Assembly (NCBI GenBank): GCA_031761405.1
Contig: JASEVX010000010.1
Coordinates: 12,415,918-12,479,917, forward strand
Length of the DNA: 64,000 bases
Reading direction: 5' to 3'
DNA from: Serripes groenlandicus
Lineage: Eukaryota > Mollusca > Bivalvia > Cardiida > Cardiidae
Shown piece after piece: positions 32,313 to 63,997 of this stretch. The stretch's first letter is position 1; each line of letters opens with the position of its first letter. The position numbers and the translations under genes were made by a program. Under the pieces are notes generated by a model, which saw only the letters and a program-made list of their open reading frames with translations, ran no database searches and had not been told where the DNA came from.

Positions 32313-32542
32313 TTAACCCTTTCCCACCTGCAGACGCATTTCGACGCAATAGCAGCAGACGACTTTTTGAAAACATAGTGACAAAAGAAGAAATTGCACA
32401 AAACGTGCAATTTCTCCTTTTGACACAATGTTTTCCACTTTTAGTCATAGGTTATCCATTCAATTATGGAGATTTTCTATGTTTTGATAAAATACGTTCA
32501 AAGTCGTCTGCTGCAGAATTGTTGTATGAGGGAAAGGGTTAA
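32313..32542 (+). mobile_element. TTAA MITE (family A), intact
   Basis: TTAACCCTTTCCCACCTGC to GAGGGAAAGGGTTAA, stem GAAATTGCAC AAAAC GTGCAATTTC. Its left end matches the two 268-bp repeats, its interior does not. Confidence 0.88.
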
Positions 32543-32679
32543 GTGAATCTTTAGAGTCTCAGTACCACTACATAGGTCTTAGTATGGAAATATAAGTGAG
32601 ATATTGCGGGTAAACTATCTAGGACTCTTGTCATATTCATGCCAATAATCAATATACTGAATAACAAGAACACTTGATC

Positions 32680-32870
32680 AGAGCTCCAGATAAGGGGCGT
32701 TTTGCATGTTTTAAAATCATTATTTGGTCCTCTAACCCTATGTTGTGGGTACTCAAAAAAATCGTCTCACTGAGACGATTCTTTTGAGTACCCACAACAT
32801 AGGGTTCACTTTAATAATAAGAGAGAAATTGTGGAAATTGAGATGAATACCCCTCCTTATCTGGACCTCT
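32680..32870. mobile_element. Hairpin element family D, copy 1
   Basis: Terminal repeats AGAGCTCCAGATAAG and CTTATCTGGACCTCT. The core at 32734-32806 is a 73-nt near-perfect hairpin, CCCTATGTTGTGGGTACTC facing GAGTACCCACAACATAGGG. No ORF. Confidence 0.88.
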
Positions 32871-32879
32871 GCTTGATGG

Positions 32880-33250
32880 GCCAAATTTGGCATTTGGTTG
32901 TTTCTTATTGATAATCAATAACCGTGACTGCAATTCTTACATCTATTTCTTGTCCTCCTGTACAGTGAACTATCACATGTTGAGTATGTTCCATGGTACA
33001 CCGGGTTCACATAGAAATGTTCAGTGACCTTTCAGACTATCCTGTGCCTTTAATGTTTGGATATCTTTATACTCAGGTCTCAGACGTTTGTGAGCCTGTC
33101 TGAGCATTCAAAGAACTACACTGCAGAGGACTAAATGAATCTTCAGACATCAGAAAATCTTTCAACATGAATTACTAATTTGGCTGCTATATAGTCACAG
33201 AGAGAAATGGTCAAGAATTATGAACTTGGGATAATTATGATATTTTAGTT
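32880..33250. other. No recognised feature
   Basis: Non-coding intergenic DNA between two hairpin elements. No repeat pairing or exon-like frame was seen. Confidence 0.45.
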
Positions 33251-33257
33251 AAATGGC

Positions 33258-33422
33258 AGAGCCTCACATTGGGGGCATTTTGCATGTTATAAAATCCTTA
33301 TTTGACCCTTTAACCCTATGTTGTGGGTACTCAAAAGAATCGTCTCGATTCTGTTGAGTACCCACAACATAGGAGATATATTGTGGGAAAACAGCTGTTT
33401 ATCCCTCCTTATCTGGACCTCT
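33258..33422. mobile_element. Hairpin element family D, copy 2 (short stem)
   Basis: Left AGAGCC, right CTTATCTGGACCTCT. The hairpin at 33312-33373 has lost the GTGAGAC apex, leaving a stem with a TCGTCTCGATTC loop. A more decayed relic (CCCTATCATGTGGGTAC) lies at about 33510-33565. Confidence 0.8.
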
Positions 33423-33569
33423 GGTTAATCTTAATGCTCTACGAAATTTACCGAGTTCTATATAAGGATAGGCTTCTCGTTTGGAAACCTTAGGCTTGTA
33501 TGATCTGAAAACCCTATCATGTGGGTACTTAACAGAGTAAATGATTTTGAGAACCCACACAATGTATGC

Positions 33570-34760
33570 TCTTATAGCCGAACAATATAGATATTGTCAA
33601 CTGTTAACTGCGCCATATCTATCAGTAAGCCACCTACTGCAATTTGTTTACATATAGCAACGCATAATTTTATCAGAAATGGGGGCCGATTCATAAGCCA
33701 TGCGTTACTTTGGCGCTATACTGGACCTAAAGTGAGGTACTTACAAGTTTTGTGTTGCAGGGGAACTCATTTTGCGATGGTTGACAGGTGTTTTTTAAAA
33801 GAGCTAGTTTTATTTACAAAACTTGTAACCAGCCTAGACATGACAGCTGGACTAAACGCACCTCTGTTATAGGAGAGCAATCAAAGCGCCGAAGGCACTT
33901 TTGAGCGAATATCTTCAATTATTTTGACGCTATTAACCGTGAATAATTAAAAGACCTGCATTAGCTATTAAAATGCATTCTGCTTTAGAGTGTCTATAAA
34001 TCTTCTATGACTAATTGGCGATCAAGTTGAGAAAACGTTGATGCGCTGGTTGACCTTTAGTTTAAACCGGTCGCATATGTTCGTAGAGCCCACTCATATG
34101 GACACTATGCATTATTTAATAGTCTGTCCATAAGCTGTAAATAATGCAATAGATTTGTTTGTGTTCAGTTGTTCGATTTATTTTAGAACGATTTTTTAGC
34201 CGGGAAGCCGATATAATTTATGACGAATACATAGTCTCGGGTAGGAAAGTCAGGTAGTTCTAAGTTCTTATTTGTATTAAAGAAACTTGCAAAGTATATA
34301 TCGAATCCAGTTCAACCCCGCTTCCTGTCGGACTCTTACATTTTTCAGCAGAGATTTAGCAAATAGCATAATGGAATAAAAGTATCCTCGCAAGACGAGT
34401 CCGCAAAGAAATTCGGGAAATAGAAGGTCAGAAAAATCGAACTATAGAAACATTCCTGAAAGTTCAGAGACATCAAGCATAGCCAGAAAAGAACGATAGA
34501 TGATCTGAACATAGATATACATGTGTGCTTCAGACTAGATAACTGCAATACAACAAAATACAGACCCTTAAACAATTTTCTTAAACAATAACACACAAAG
34601 AAAGGACATACTTGACAATGCTTCTAACATCAAGGTAATACCACAAACAAATTTCTTTAAGAAAAATATAATTGTCAAGGACTTAACTCCGCAATAAAAT
34701 GACATTGAATAAACAAAGAAGACAACTTCATAAAAAAAAGTCAAGACAACCTGGTATAAA
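33570..34760. other. Intergenic stretch, no recognised gene
   Basis: A 92-codon plus-strand frame (33594-33872) shows no family motif, no neighbouring exons and ordinary composition for chance, so I do not call it. The rest is AT-rich. Confidence 0.45.
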
Positions 34761-34775
34761 TGTCCCAGTCTGACG

Positions 34776-35465
34776 ATGAAGATGACAACTACAATGGCCA
34801 AACAATCATATGTATATCTACAATGTTCCTTGCACACTGGTATAAGCTCCAAAGTTAAAAAAGCAAACCAAATGCTAGGCATTATTATAAGATCATTTTC
34901 GCATATGGATACAGATATGCTACTAGTCCTTTACAACAGCCTGGTGAAGCCAAATTTGAAATACGGAAGCTCAGTTTGGTCGGTAATAAACAATAAAGAA
35001 GATTTACTTCTAGAAAATGTTAAAAAAAGAACTACAAAATTAATACCATCAATCAAAAACAAAGAATATCCACAGAGGCTAAAAGAACTTGGATTACCAA
35101 CACTACAGTATAATAGATTAAGAGCTGATATGGTGGAATCTTACAAGATTTTAAACAACATCGACAAAGTTAATATTCACAAGTTATTCCACTTTCATCA
35201 GACAAATACCAGAGGTCATAATCAGATATTGTTCAAATGCCACTGTAGATTAAACATTCGAAAGTATTTCTTCTCACAACGAATCATTATACCATGGAAC
35301 AATCTGCTTGAAGACGTCATAAACGCAAAAAAAAAAGGTAAATAATTTTAAAAACTTGCTAAACAAGTGCTGGAATGTTACAGTTTTTAAATGTGTGCCA
35401 AAATATGGAGGACCGGAAGCGGCAAAAGTAAACAAAAATCCAAAATGGATCAGAGAGGCGGAAGC
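34776..35465 (+). pseudogene. LINE (non-LTR retrotransposon) ORF2 C-terminal fragment, frameshifted
   Basis: Contains SSKVKKANQMLGIIIRSF, LYNSLVKPNLKYGSSVW, LENVKKRTTKLIPSIK and YPQRLKELGLPTLQYNRLR, the conserved tail after the reverse transcriptase domain in CR1/Jockey-type LINEs (family pattern: KANK.LG.I.R.F, LY..LVRP.LEY...VW, RAT..I). The catalytic FADD region is absent. A run of ten A at about 35327 breaks the frame; the original reading continues after it as NNFKNLLNKCWNVTVFKCVP to a TAA near 35466. Not expressed as a working enzyme. Confidence 0.85.
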
Positions 35466-35521
35466 CTAACACGGTTTCGATACCAAGGTAAACCAAGGTA
35501 ATGTTTTATCAACAAATTTAT

Positions 35522-35851
35522 TTAATTTTTCGGAAAAGGATGCCTATGATTTATTAACAGCTCCATCCAGTACAGAGTCCCAATCAGTAGAGAAACTTCG
35601 CCACCAGGTTTATTGTAAATGCATTTTAAGAAATTTCTCTTTGTAAATTCTTTATCCATCCTTTTTGTATAGCGTGAAACGTGTATCTCTAAAATGTCAT
35701 TGTCGCTTTTGCCTAGACATGGTAAGTGAAGTGTTTCATCTATGATGTGGTCTTCCATTGTCAATACGAGATCCAGTACCCACGACGTGTTAAGATTGCT
35801 ATATCTACTAGCTAGTTTGAAATTTTGAGTTACGAAGTTGTCTCGAATCAA
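35522..35851 (-). pseudogene. LINE endonuclease-domain fragment, opposite strand
   Basis: SWVLDLVLTMEDHIIDETLH then LPCLGKSDNDILEIHV matches the end of the LINE AP-endonuclease domain (pattern LDL..T, PLGKSDH). Catalytic upstream motifs are missing. It points towards the plus-strand fragment just to its left, so the two are tail to tail and cannot be one simple insertion. Confidence 0.75.
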
Positions 35852-35859
35852 CTAAAAAT

Positions 35860-37340
35860 ATGCTTGCAGCGTAATTTTCACTTGTATCTGTGTCACTTTT
35901 TACCCATTTTTTTCTATGAGGTCAAAAATGGTCAATGCGTCTATTAAATACTATTGATTTATGTTTTGGACAAAAATAAGATTTAAAAAAAGGGGAATAA
36001 GTCAAAACTAATGACAACATATTAACTGGTTTGTATGCGGGGGATTCAGCTATGCTGAATACCTCCGTATATTGTCATGCCCAGCTTTCAGGAAGTGTAT
36101 ATTTGTGCTGCCCTGTTTTTTCAAAATGGACAATTTTTGAGCGAAGGGTCGCGAAGCGATCCAAAAGCTCATAGCATGCCTGCTTTCGAAAATCCAACTT
36201 AAAGCTGCAACCACACTCAACCGCGGAAGGATTTGAGATTACTTCATTTGATTGGCTTTCATTCGCATCGCACTACTTTCGACACGCCTTTTTGCCCGAG
36301 TCCGCTTTCCTCATGAATGAGTTCAAAAAGTAATTCCACTGTGGACCAGATTGTTATCAATATGTACAATGTCAAATACTTTTGATTTCATTCAATATTA
36401 TCACACTGTAGACTAGTCACTTTAAACAACGTTTTATAATATCATAATGTATATACACAGAAAACTGATAAACTCAGAGGAACACTTTGAAATGGCAGGC
36501 TTCGAACGTTTTCATTAATGAACTGTCATAGAATACGACACAAATGAAGCGGGTGAATTTTGAAAACTTTCCTAGAAAATGTAACAATTACTCAAAATGA
36601 CTTATTCCTCCCTTTTACATAATGTCTCAAACCTGTAGCATGAAAATTAATTCAATATTCTAGATATCACACACTTTTTTACAGCTATTCTTATACCATT
36701 TTCCGCCACTTGTCTGCGTTCATGTCATGTATAACACTGTCCCTGTATTAGGGGAAATTAAGCAGAACACTTTTGAAAATCATTGTGCCAACGCTTCCCG
36801 CTTTATTCAGTTAAACTTATTATTCCCATATTTTTGTTTGGATATGTTCCAATTCGCCGGCCTCTAATTTCGGTTTAGAGAAAAAGGGTAAGTAAGTTGT
36901 AAAACTATCAGATATCATAAACGGTTATGAGGTCTCCTGTTACTATCTCGAGCGGTCATACAGGGCATGAATAAATGGTCTCATCCTTTATTCCTTTCCT
37001 CTGTGTTTTGAATTAAGGTTTAATTAATGTTTTTCGGATAAACATACACAAGGATAATATAATATTTTGCATAACCTTTTTTTGTATCAAAATTAGCACT
37101 TTCAACAATAAGGGTAAGGGTAAGTCCATAGATGTTGATGCAAATAATTAAGATGTAAAATGTGTTACATTCATGTATACAGTCAAATTGTTTCAACAAC
37201 AATACACTTATCCATGATAATACCAAGGTAGTGTTATTGCATTATTTACTGCGAATGGACAGATACTCAAATTATTCAATTAGCGCATCTGCGTATTCCG
37301 ATCAGGATCTGCATTGCTCACACAAATTAGTCATAGAAAG
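35860..37340. other. Intergenic stretch, decayed repeats
   Basis: 36030-36330 has TATGCTGAATACCTCCG and GCGAAGGGTCGCGAAGCGAT, probably a transposon relic. 36740-36890 resembles a strongly decayed family A MITE. No gene seen. Confidence 0.4.
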
Positions 37341-37341
37341 T

Positions 37342-37572
37342 TTAACCCTTTCCCTCGTATAGACGCTTTCTGATGCATCTACAGCAGACGGCTTTTTGAA
37401 AACATAGTGACAAAAGGAGAAATTGCACAACACGTGCAATTTCTGCATTTGACACTCTGTTTTCAACTTTTAGTCTTATGTTTTCCATTCAAATATAGAG
37501 ATTTTCCATTTTTTGTAAAAAATATGTTCAAAGTCGTCTGCTACAGAATTGCCGTATGAGGGAAAGTGTTAA
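37342..37572 (+). mobile_element. TTAA MITE (family A)
   Basis: TTAACCCTTTCCCTCGTATAG to GAGGGAAAGTGTTAA, stem GAAATTGCAC AACAC GTGCAATTTC. Confidence 0.88.
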
Positions 37573-37579
37573 AGGATTT

Positions 37580-38550
37580 CTTTTTTTAACACAGAATTTA
37601 TTTGTTTCTTATGTGTTGAACCTAAGACAGGTCTCATATCCAACTATGAGAATCAGCGACTATCAAAAATCGATAACTTAAATTACATGGGATTATAGAG
37701 CAACTTTTTAGTTTTTACTCAATAACAATTTTATATTGCAAAAATTTAAAAAGGCACTTATCAAGTTTTCAAGACAAATATCTCCTGAATATAAATATAT
37801 TTTTTTATTTGTTTTATATTAATAATATTTTGGTCCTTTTTAACTTTGAATACAGTCACCCTAATTTCCCTCTTTATTACATATAAACCGTTAAGAAAAC
37901 GGTATTTTTCCGCTAATTTTTACACGTTCTTCAGAGAATATCTTTTTTTAGAAATAAAAAATTAACAGGGCACTTACGGCTTAATGTATTAAATTCATTT
38001 ACCTTTCATTTACATATATTTTATTAAAATAAAGTAATAAAATTTTGGTCCTTTTTAACATTTTCTACAAGTACTACTTACGTTTTAGGGTAACATTTAT
38101 GTTTCCGTGATTGCTAGCGAAGCTTCCGATGATTACCGACCATTGCCGGACGATTTATGATGGGGCATATATCTATTTATTACCCCCGCTGTGCAGACTG
38201 TGTATATTGCGTTATCTTACATATATATCAGCATGTAATGCCTTTTACCTAAATTCGATGCAATAAAATGTAAATATGGACACAAGCGGACGGATATTAG
38301 CCCCAGTTACTTATTTTAGGAAAAAATGCGATTGTATAGTCAGAACGGATAAATGTCAACATTTGTTAATATTATCCTATCTAAAATAAAATGGATGATT
38401 GTTATAACTATTCAATTGTTAAATAAAACCATAAGGTGATCGATATCTATGCATATTGTATTACTTGTCCAAATTTATGAATGAAATTTTAAAACGTTTA
38501 ATAATTTGCCATAACTCATTTTAAATGTAAGAATTCTATCAAAGTTTGTT
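37580..38550. other. AT-rich intergenic stretch, no recognised feature
   Basis: TTTGGTCCTTTTTAAC occurs at about 37832 and 38046, marking a diverged duplication of roughly 215 bp. Nothing else was found. Confidence 0.4.
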
Positions 38551-38689
38551 AATTTGATATGTTTAAAATTGCATTTAACGTTGTTTAATTATTTGTCATA
38601 TCTCATTGTAAGTTTAAGAATTCTATCAAAGTTTGTATGTCAAACTCTTCAATTTGATATGTTTAAAATTGGTTTAATTCGTATAACTA

Positions 38690-39325
38690 ATTTCATCAAA
38701 GGGACGTTGATTGGCGCTAATCAACGTTATGTATATAACGCGATAATTGACATCAATCCGGATAATGTCTTAATGGTGCATAGGTTTATTACGCAGTCTT
38801 TGGACATTGGACAGAAAAAACGAGAAGGGCTACCATCCAAAAAACATAACGCCTTACTTGCACGTGCTATTGTACCACATTCCCTTCTTCATTAGCCGTT
38901 ATGGAACTTTAGCAAATTTTTCAGACCAAGGTGTAGAAAAAACAAATGACATTATAAAACAAATTCACCAGACAAAAAACAATAAACATGATGCAACCAA
39001 AGATGCCCTTTTGGTCAGAAAAAGAATGGAAATCGGACATTTATCGAATATATCACAAAACAAAAGAAGGTACAAGAAACGCGACTAGACTGTTCAGACT
39101 GCGGAAATAAATAAAAACAAAAAAAAGAAAATTCAGGATGAACTTAAACGGGAAGAAGTCGATTACCGCGGAGTAAAGAATAATCAGGACAGTTCTGGGA
39201 AAAGCCTCAACGAATTAAGCATCGCTGAGCTCAAGCTCATATTTAAAAAAACTAGGAGTTTGTACAAAATTGCGTATAAAAGAAAAACTCATTGAACTGA
39301 TCCATTGCACGAAAAAAAAGTAGAC
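38690..39325 (+). pseudogene. Decayed transposon-like ORF with a C-terminal SAP-like motif
   Basis: Readable stretches are HPKNITPYLHVLLYHIPFF, SRYGTLANFSDQGVEKTNDI and DATKDALLVRKRMEIG, resembling (by memory) uncharacterised cnidarian and molluscan proteins with a K.vTPY.H...H and QG.EK.ND motif. It ends with LNELSIAELKLIF, then (after a slip in an A run) KLGVCTKLRIKEKLIEL, a SAP-type DNA-binding helix pair. Breaks: an A-run frameshift near 38815, TAG at about 39087 and an A-run frameshift near 39246. Function unknown; a dead mobile element or gene relic. Confidence 0.6.
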
Positions 39326-39329
39326 TGGT

Positions 39330-40700
39330 ATTAACTAAACTTTAACAGGCATTACCCCCACTCAAATAATAAGGTTGTGTAATTGTCCTAAACAAATATA
39401 CTCAGAAATATATATTTATCATAATGATCTATACCTAGTTTTTAATGATATTTTTACGGTATTAAATTTAATTTATATAAGTCTAGTTTTTCCGAATTAT
39501 TTTTCATATTTTCTAGAACGGGAGGTTACTTCTATTAGGCTTTATTTACAAATGGACTAAAACACGCGAGTTCACACATATTTGAAAACAGTGTTAGAAT
39601 AATTGAGATTGCTCGTTTGAACTCTTTTTGCATTGTTTTCGACATTTTTTTTAACAAAATAAAACCATATTTGATGGATCTAATTTGTTAATTGATGCTC
39701 TCTATTGCAAAGAGGAAACACACTTATGGATAATTATATATATACAATATTGACACTATTATTTCGTTATGAATAATAAAAAAAAAACGGGCTCCATGTC
39801 TTTAACAATGTACATGTATTATGAAATTGATAATGATGAAAAAAAATGCATTTTGATGCCTCTGTAGTAGAAGACTTTCGTTTTAACCCATGATAGCAAA
39901 AGGAGAAATCGCTCGTTTTCCAAAATGTCTTAAAACATTCAATATTTTATCCATACTTTCACAAAAAGAGATACTTCAATATGTTTGTCTACATGTATCA
40001 GTTGTTTGTGGCAGATGTGTTATGTGTTGGGATGGGCTACCATTACCTGCTGATATGTGTTTCCATTGTTTACCAATGATTGCATTACGGTAAATGCAAA
40101 TTAACTACGTAGAAAGAAAACCGAAAGTTCGTCGGGATTTTTTTTGTCACTGATTTCCTCCAGAGGATTTAATGATGTTTGTTTGACTAGGTAGCGATCG
40201 GAGAAATACACTGATCAGATTGCGCGGAGAAACTGAGACTCGTCGTTGCACATTCAATATTAAAATATTGAACCTTTCTCACCTAATAAAAAAACCCGCA
40301 GCAAACATCTTTTGAAAACAATGCAACAAAAGTAGTCATTACTCCTCATGAGCAATTTCGACTTCTGCCTTAGTATTTTCAACTGCAAAGGTATATCCAA
40401 TTAATACACAGTCATCTATAGAAAGTGTTCACTGTTATGGCTGATACTAAGTCGACAGCTGTAGAATTGTTTTTGTAAGAGCGAAAGTTATTAGACAACC
40501 TTGAACAAATAAAGGCACAATTATGGACAATCTCTGTAAATGAAAGTATTGGATAGAGTTGAAAACATTGTTGAAAAAAAGAGGAAATTAATCATGATGA
40601 GAAATTTCTACTTTTGGCACAATGTTTTCTTAAGTCGTTTTCTACAGATGCAACAGCATGAGTCTGTATGTGGCAAAATATTAAATGAGTTATAACAAAG
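39330..40700. mobile_element. Intergenic stretch with decayed TTAA MITEs
   Basis: Relics at about 39850-40000, 40265-40490 and 40490-40685 keep pieces such as GAAATTAATCATGATGAG and CGTTTTCTACAGATGC. Otherwise nothing recognised. Confidence 0.45.
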
Positions 40701-40709
40701 ACAGTGTAA

Positions 40710-41682
40710 AGTGCCGATAACGAATCGGTAAACTACCTGTAACAATTCTAAAACAGTGACGTTATCGGTAAACTACCTGTAACTATTAACAGTAACGTTA
40801 TCGGTAAAGTACCTGTAACAATTTTTAAAACAGTTACGTTAGCGGTTAACTACCTGTAACAATTCGCCGTTTCGTTACGCTATCGGTTAACAACATGTAA
40901 CAATAAAGCGTTACGTTATCGGTAAACTACCTGTAACTATTAACATATACGTTATCGGTAAACTACCTGTAACTATTAACATTTACGTTATCGGTAAACT
41001 ACCTGTAACAATTAAACGTTACGTCATCGGTAAACAACCTGTAACAATTAAGCGTTACGTTATCGGTAAACTACATGTAACAATTAAGTGTTTAGTTATC
41101 GGTAAGCTACCTGTAAATAGAAACCGTTACGTTATCGGCAAACTACCTGTAACAATTATCAGTTATGTTATCGGTTAACAAACTGTATCAATCAAGCGTT
41201 ACGTTATCGGTAAACTACCTGTAACAAGTAAGCGTTACGTTATCGGTAAGCTACCTGTAACAGTTAACAGATACGTCATCGGTAAGCAACCTGTAACAAT
41301 TAAGCGTAGCGTTATCGGTACACTACCTGTAACAATTAAGCGTTGCGTTATCGGTACACTACCTGTAACAATTAAGCGTTGCGTTATCGGTACACTACCT
41401 GTAACAATTAAGCGTTGCGTTTTCGGTACACTACCTGTAACATTTAAGCGTAGCGTTATCGGTACACTACCTGTAACAATTAGCGTAGCGTTATCGGTAC
41501 ACTACCTGTAACAATTAACCGTTACGTTATCTGTACACTACCTGTAACAATTAAGCGTAGCGTTATCGGTACACTACCTGTAACAATTAAGCGTTGCGTT
41601 ATCGGTACACTACCTGTAACAATTAAGCGTAGTGTTATCGGTACACTACATGTAACAATTAACCGTTACGTTATCTGCCCGA
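40710..41682. repeat. 36-bp satellite, about 27 units
   Basis: The unit contains CGTTATCGGTAAACTACCTG and TAACAATTAAGCGTTA. Left-hand units read GGTAAACTACC, right-hand units mostly GGTACACTACC with GCGTTGCG or GCGTAGCG, so there are two subfamilies by position. No spacer diversity of the CRISPR type: the whole unit is conserved. Confidence 0.92.
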
Positions 41683-41689
41683 TACACTA

Positions 41690-42580
41690 TTCACTGCTTA
41701 TTCAAATTAATGTCTCATCGAAATGGAGGCTACGCTAGCTCATGAATATCTATTAAGAATAGTGTATTGCCATTTTGGAAATGTCATTATGAATCAGATG
41801 GGCGATTGCAAACGCTTGCGGTACTATTGTTCTAACATATCAAACAACGACATATGTTGATACAGAATCTAAAATGTGGATGTAAACGAAGAATTAATCA
41901 GCATTAGAACTTTATTCTCCAATGTTTTCAAATGTCGTCTGCTGCTTAGATTAACCGAAAACCGAAAAGTCGTCTATATCATGAACATTAATTTATTTAG
42001 TAAGAGAAAAGTTTCAACAAAGAGAAGTCCACACATATGTGCAGGGTGATCTTAGCCTATGATGTTTTCTATTGTTTTTCATACTGTTACCCCATGTGAT
42101 ACTATTACAGTTGTGTAGTGTTTGAAATGATAAGTGCAAAATTGTTACGCTTAGAAAATATATTGCAACCGGGCGATGTAGTTCAAATTTACGGTTGTAG
42201 ATCTGCATCAGAGGCTGTTACAGTAGTGTTCAAAATCAGTTTTAAACTGCGTGTAAAGTATTCGCATTAGATTGATCGCATCTACAGATAGCACAAGTCT
42301 GCTCCTGTTGTCCATAGCGGCGTCACTTTTCGCCAAACGAAGCTCTCATATAATTATATATAACATAAAACCTTGTAGTTTGGACTGTTACATCAATACA
42401 AAATTCTAAAATACGAACAAGTTGTCCCTATCATCAAATTGTCCATATCATCGGTGTTCACATGAAGCGACCCATATACATTTTTAACAGTTGAAAATAT
42501 CGGAGGAAAAATGGGTTTTGTTTAGAGCAATGACATGTTTTCAAAATGTTCGAGGTGCGATATCGGCGGTAGGAAAGGGT
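41690..42580. other. No recognised feature
   Basis: Non-coding. GTCGTCTGCTGC at about 41935 is a small MITE relic. No exon-like frame. Confidence 0.4.
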
Positions 42581-42584
42581 TAAC

Positions 42585-42885
42585 GTCATGTCTAGCAAGC
42601 GTTTTTAGCTGCACTGGCTGTAAGTCAGTCGAACTTCTATCATGGCGAATTGTCTGTCGTGCGTGCCTCCGTGTGTTCAATTTATGTTGGTTTCTCCGGC
42701 CGGTTCATATCAAATTGTCTAAAAATGGTAGTAATGCATGCCCTCCTTGGCGCTCAGGGTTGTGGGGTTAGCATTTCGACTGACTGGCTGGTGTCAGGAT
42801 AAATGGGCGAGTAGTACTGGTAACTTACCCAGCAAACGCCGCGATATAACTGAAAAATTGTTGAAAGCGGTGTAAAACAGCAATC
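42585..42885 (+). mobile_element. SINE, unamplified relative of the 55-bp satellite source
   Basis: Contains GCCCTCCTTGGCGCTCAGG, TGACTGGCTGGTGTCAGGAT, GTAGTACTGGTAACTTACCC and GATATAACTGAAAAATTG, then GAAAGCGGTGTAAAAC. It has one copy of the block present 48 times at 55198-57837. A different repeat (GCTGCACTGGCTGTAAGTC) precedes it. Confidence 0.8.
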
Positions 42886-42998
42886 TTGATATCGTAAACC
42901 ATGGCAGCTAGGGGCGGGACTGGTTTGCCTCATACAGCTATAGTGATAAACATTTTGCGTAATGACAGTTGAGCGATACTGGCCCTCTTATTACTCGC

Positions 42999-43191
42999 AG
43001 AGGTCCAGATAAGGAGGGGTATTCAGCTCTTTTTTCCAAAAAAATCTCTCTTATTATGAAAGCAAACCCTATGTTGTGGGTACTCAAAAGAATCGTCTCA
43101 GTGAGACGATTCTTTTGAGTACCCACAACATAGGGTTAGAGTGTCAAATAAAGATTTTAGAACTTGCAAAACGCCTCTTATCTGGAGCTCT
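42999..43191. mobile_element. Hairpin element family D, copy 3 (best hairpin)
   Basis: Ends AGAGGTCCAGATAAGGAGG and CTTATCTGGAGCTCT. The core at 43065-43137 is 73 nt with two 36-nt arms that pair without mismatch around one central base. Non-autonomous. Confidence 0.9.
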
Positions 43192-43445
43192 GTATTAGAG
43201 CTCTCGTTTGAAGTATTTGTATGGTAAAATACAGTGGACTCGAACATGTAAACATCGGAATATATCGTAAATTCGAAACATTCCCTGGATCTGATCCCTC
43301 TTTTGAAAACAGCATAGCAAAAGTTATGATTGCTCTTACGATCAATCAGAACTGCTGCAGTGCTATTTTTTATATGATGTTCTCACTTATTTTTCATAAA
43401 AATAAATTACGAAGCTGGCAATACATCAATGGATTTAGCAATAAT

Positions 43446-43562
43446 CCAGCGATAACTCGACCACGTCGATAACTCGATCACGTCGATAACTCGACTACGT
43501 TGATAACTCGATCACGTCGATAACTCGATCACGTCGATAACTCGAACACGTCGATAACTCGA
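43446..43562. repeat. 17-bp tandem repeat
   Basis: About seven units of CGATAACTCGATCACGT with minor variants. The same GATAACTCGA word recurs in the arrays at 46310-46620 and at 53390. Confidence 0.85.
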
Positions 43563-43702
43563 AGTAATTTATGGGTCCCTTTTGAGTTTTCGCGGGTCCA
43601 CTATGTATGTAATAAAAACACAACATCTTATTTGTAATGCAAATATGTAGCATTTATTATGAATGCATTTACATGGAATATGAGTTAATGCCTTTTCAAA
43701 CT

Positions 43703-43708
43703 TTTATT
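43703..43708 (-). terminator. Poly(A) signal of the metalloproteinase gene
   Basis: AATAAA on the minus strand about 100 nt after the TAA at 43812-43810. A second AATAAA lies near 43655. Confidence 0.5.
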
Positions 43709-43809
43709 TAAAAGAAAAGATTAAGTAACATAATCCAATCATATGTAAGTTTATCAGTTTAAAAGTCATCGGGTCAATCTGTGTGAGTTAATGTTCGATA
43801 AAAGCAAGT

Positions 43810-63710
<19,901 letters not shown>

Positions 63711-63777
63711 CTGAAATATTAGGAAATATTATCTATGAGTCCCATCATGCATATGACGCGTCTAGCAGTTTGGAGGT

Positions 63778-63997
63778 CTTAAACCATTTTTCCACTTGTA
63801 GACGCATATGCAGCAGACGACTTGTGAAAACAAAGTGGCAAAAGAAGGAATTGCTGATAACGAGCAATTTTTCCTTTTGTCACAATGTTTTTAACTCTAT
63901 TCAAAATATACTTTTGCTTATAGAATGTTCTTTTTTCTTGCCTAGATGTTTTCAAACTCGTCTGCTTGCAGATTGTTTGTATGTGAGAAAGGGTTAA
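63778..63997 (+). mobile_element. TTAA MITE (family A)
   Basis: TTAAACCATTTTTCCACTTG on the left and GTGAGAAAGGGTTAA on the right, stem GGAATTGCTGATAACGAGCAATTTTTC. It lies just upstream of the exon with the furin site. Confidence 0.78.

Noticed and set aside
33594..33872. 92-codon plus-strand ORF in the intergenic region
   Set aside because: No recognisable domain, no codon or splice support. Could be a chance frame.
40710..41682. CRISPR-like array (36-bp repeat)
   Set aside because: The complete period is conserved with no unique spacers, no cas genes, and the DNA is animal. It is a satellite.
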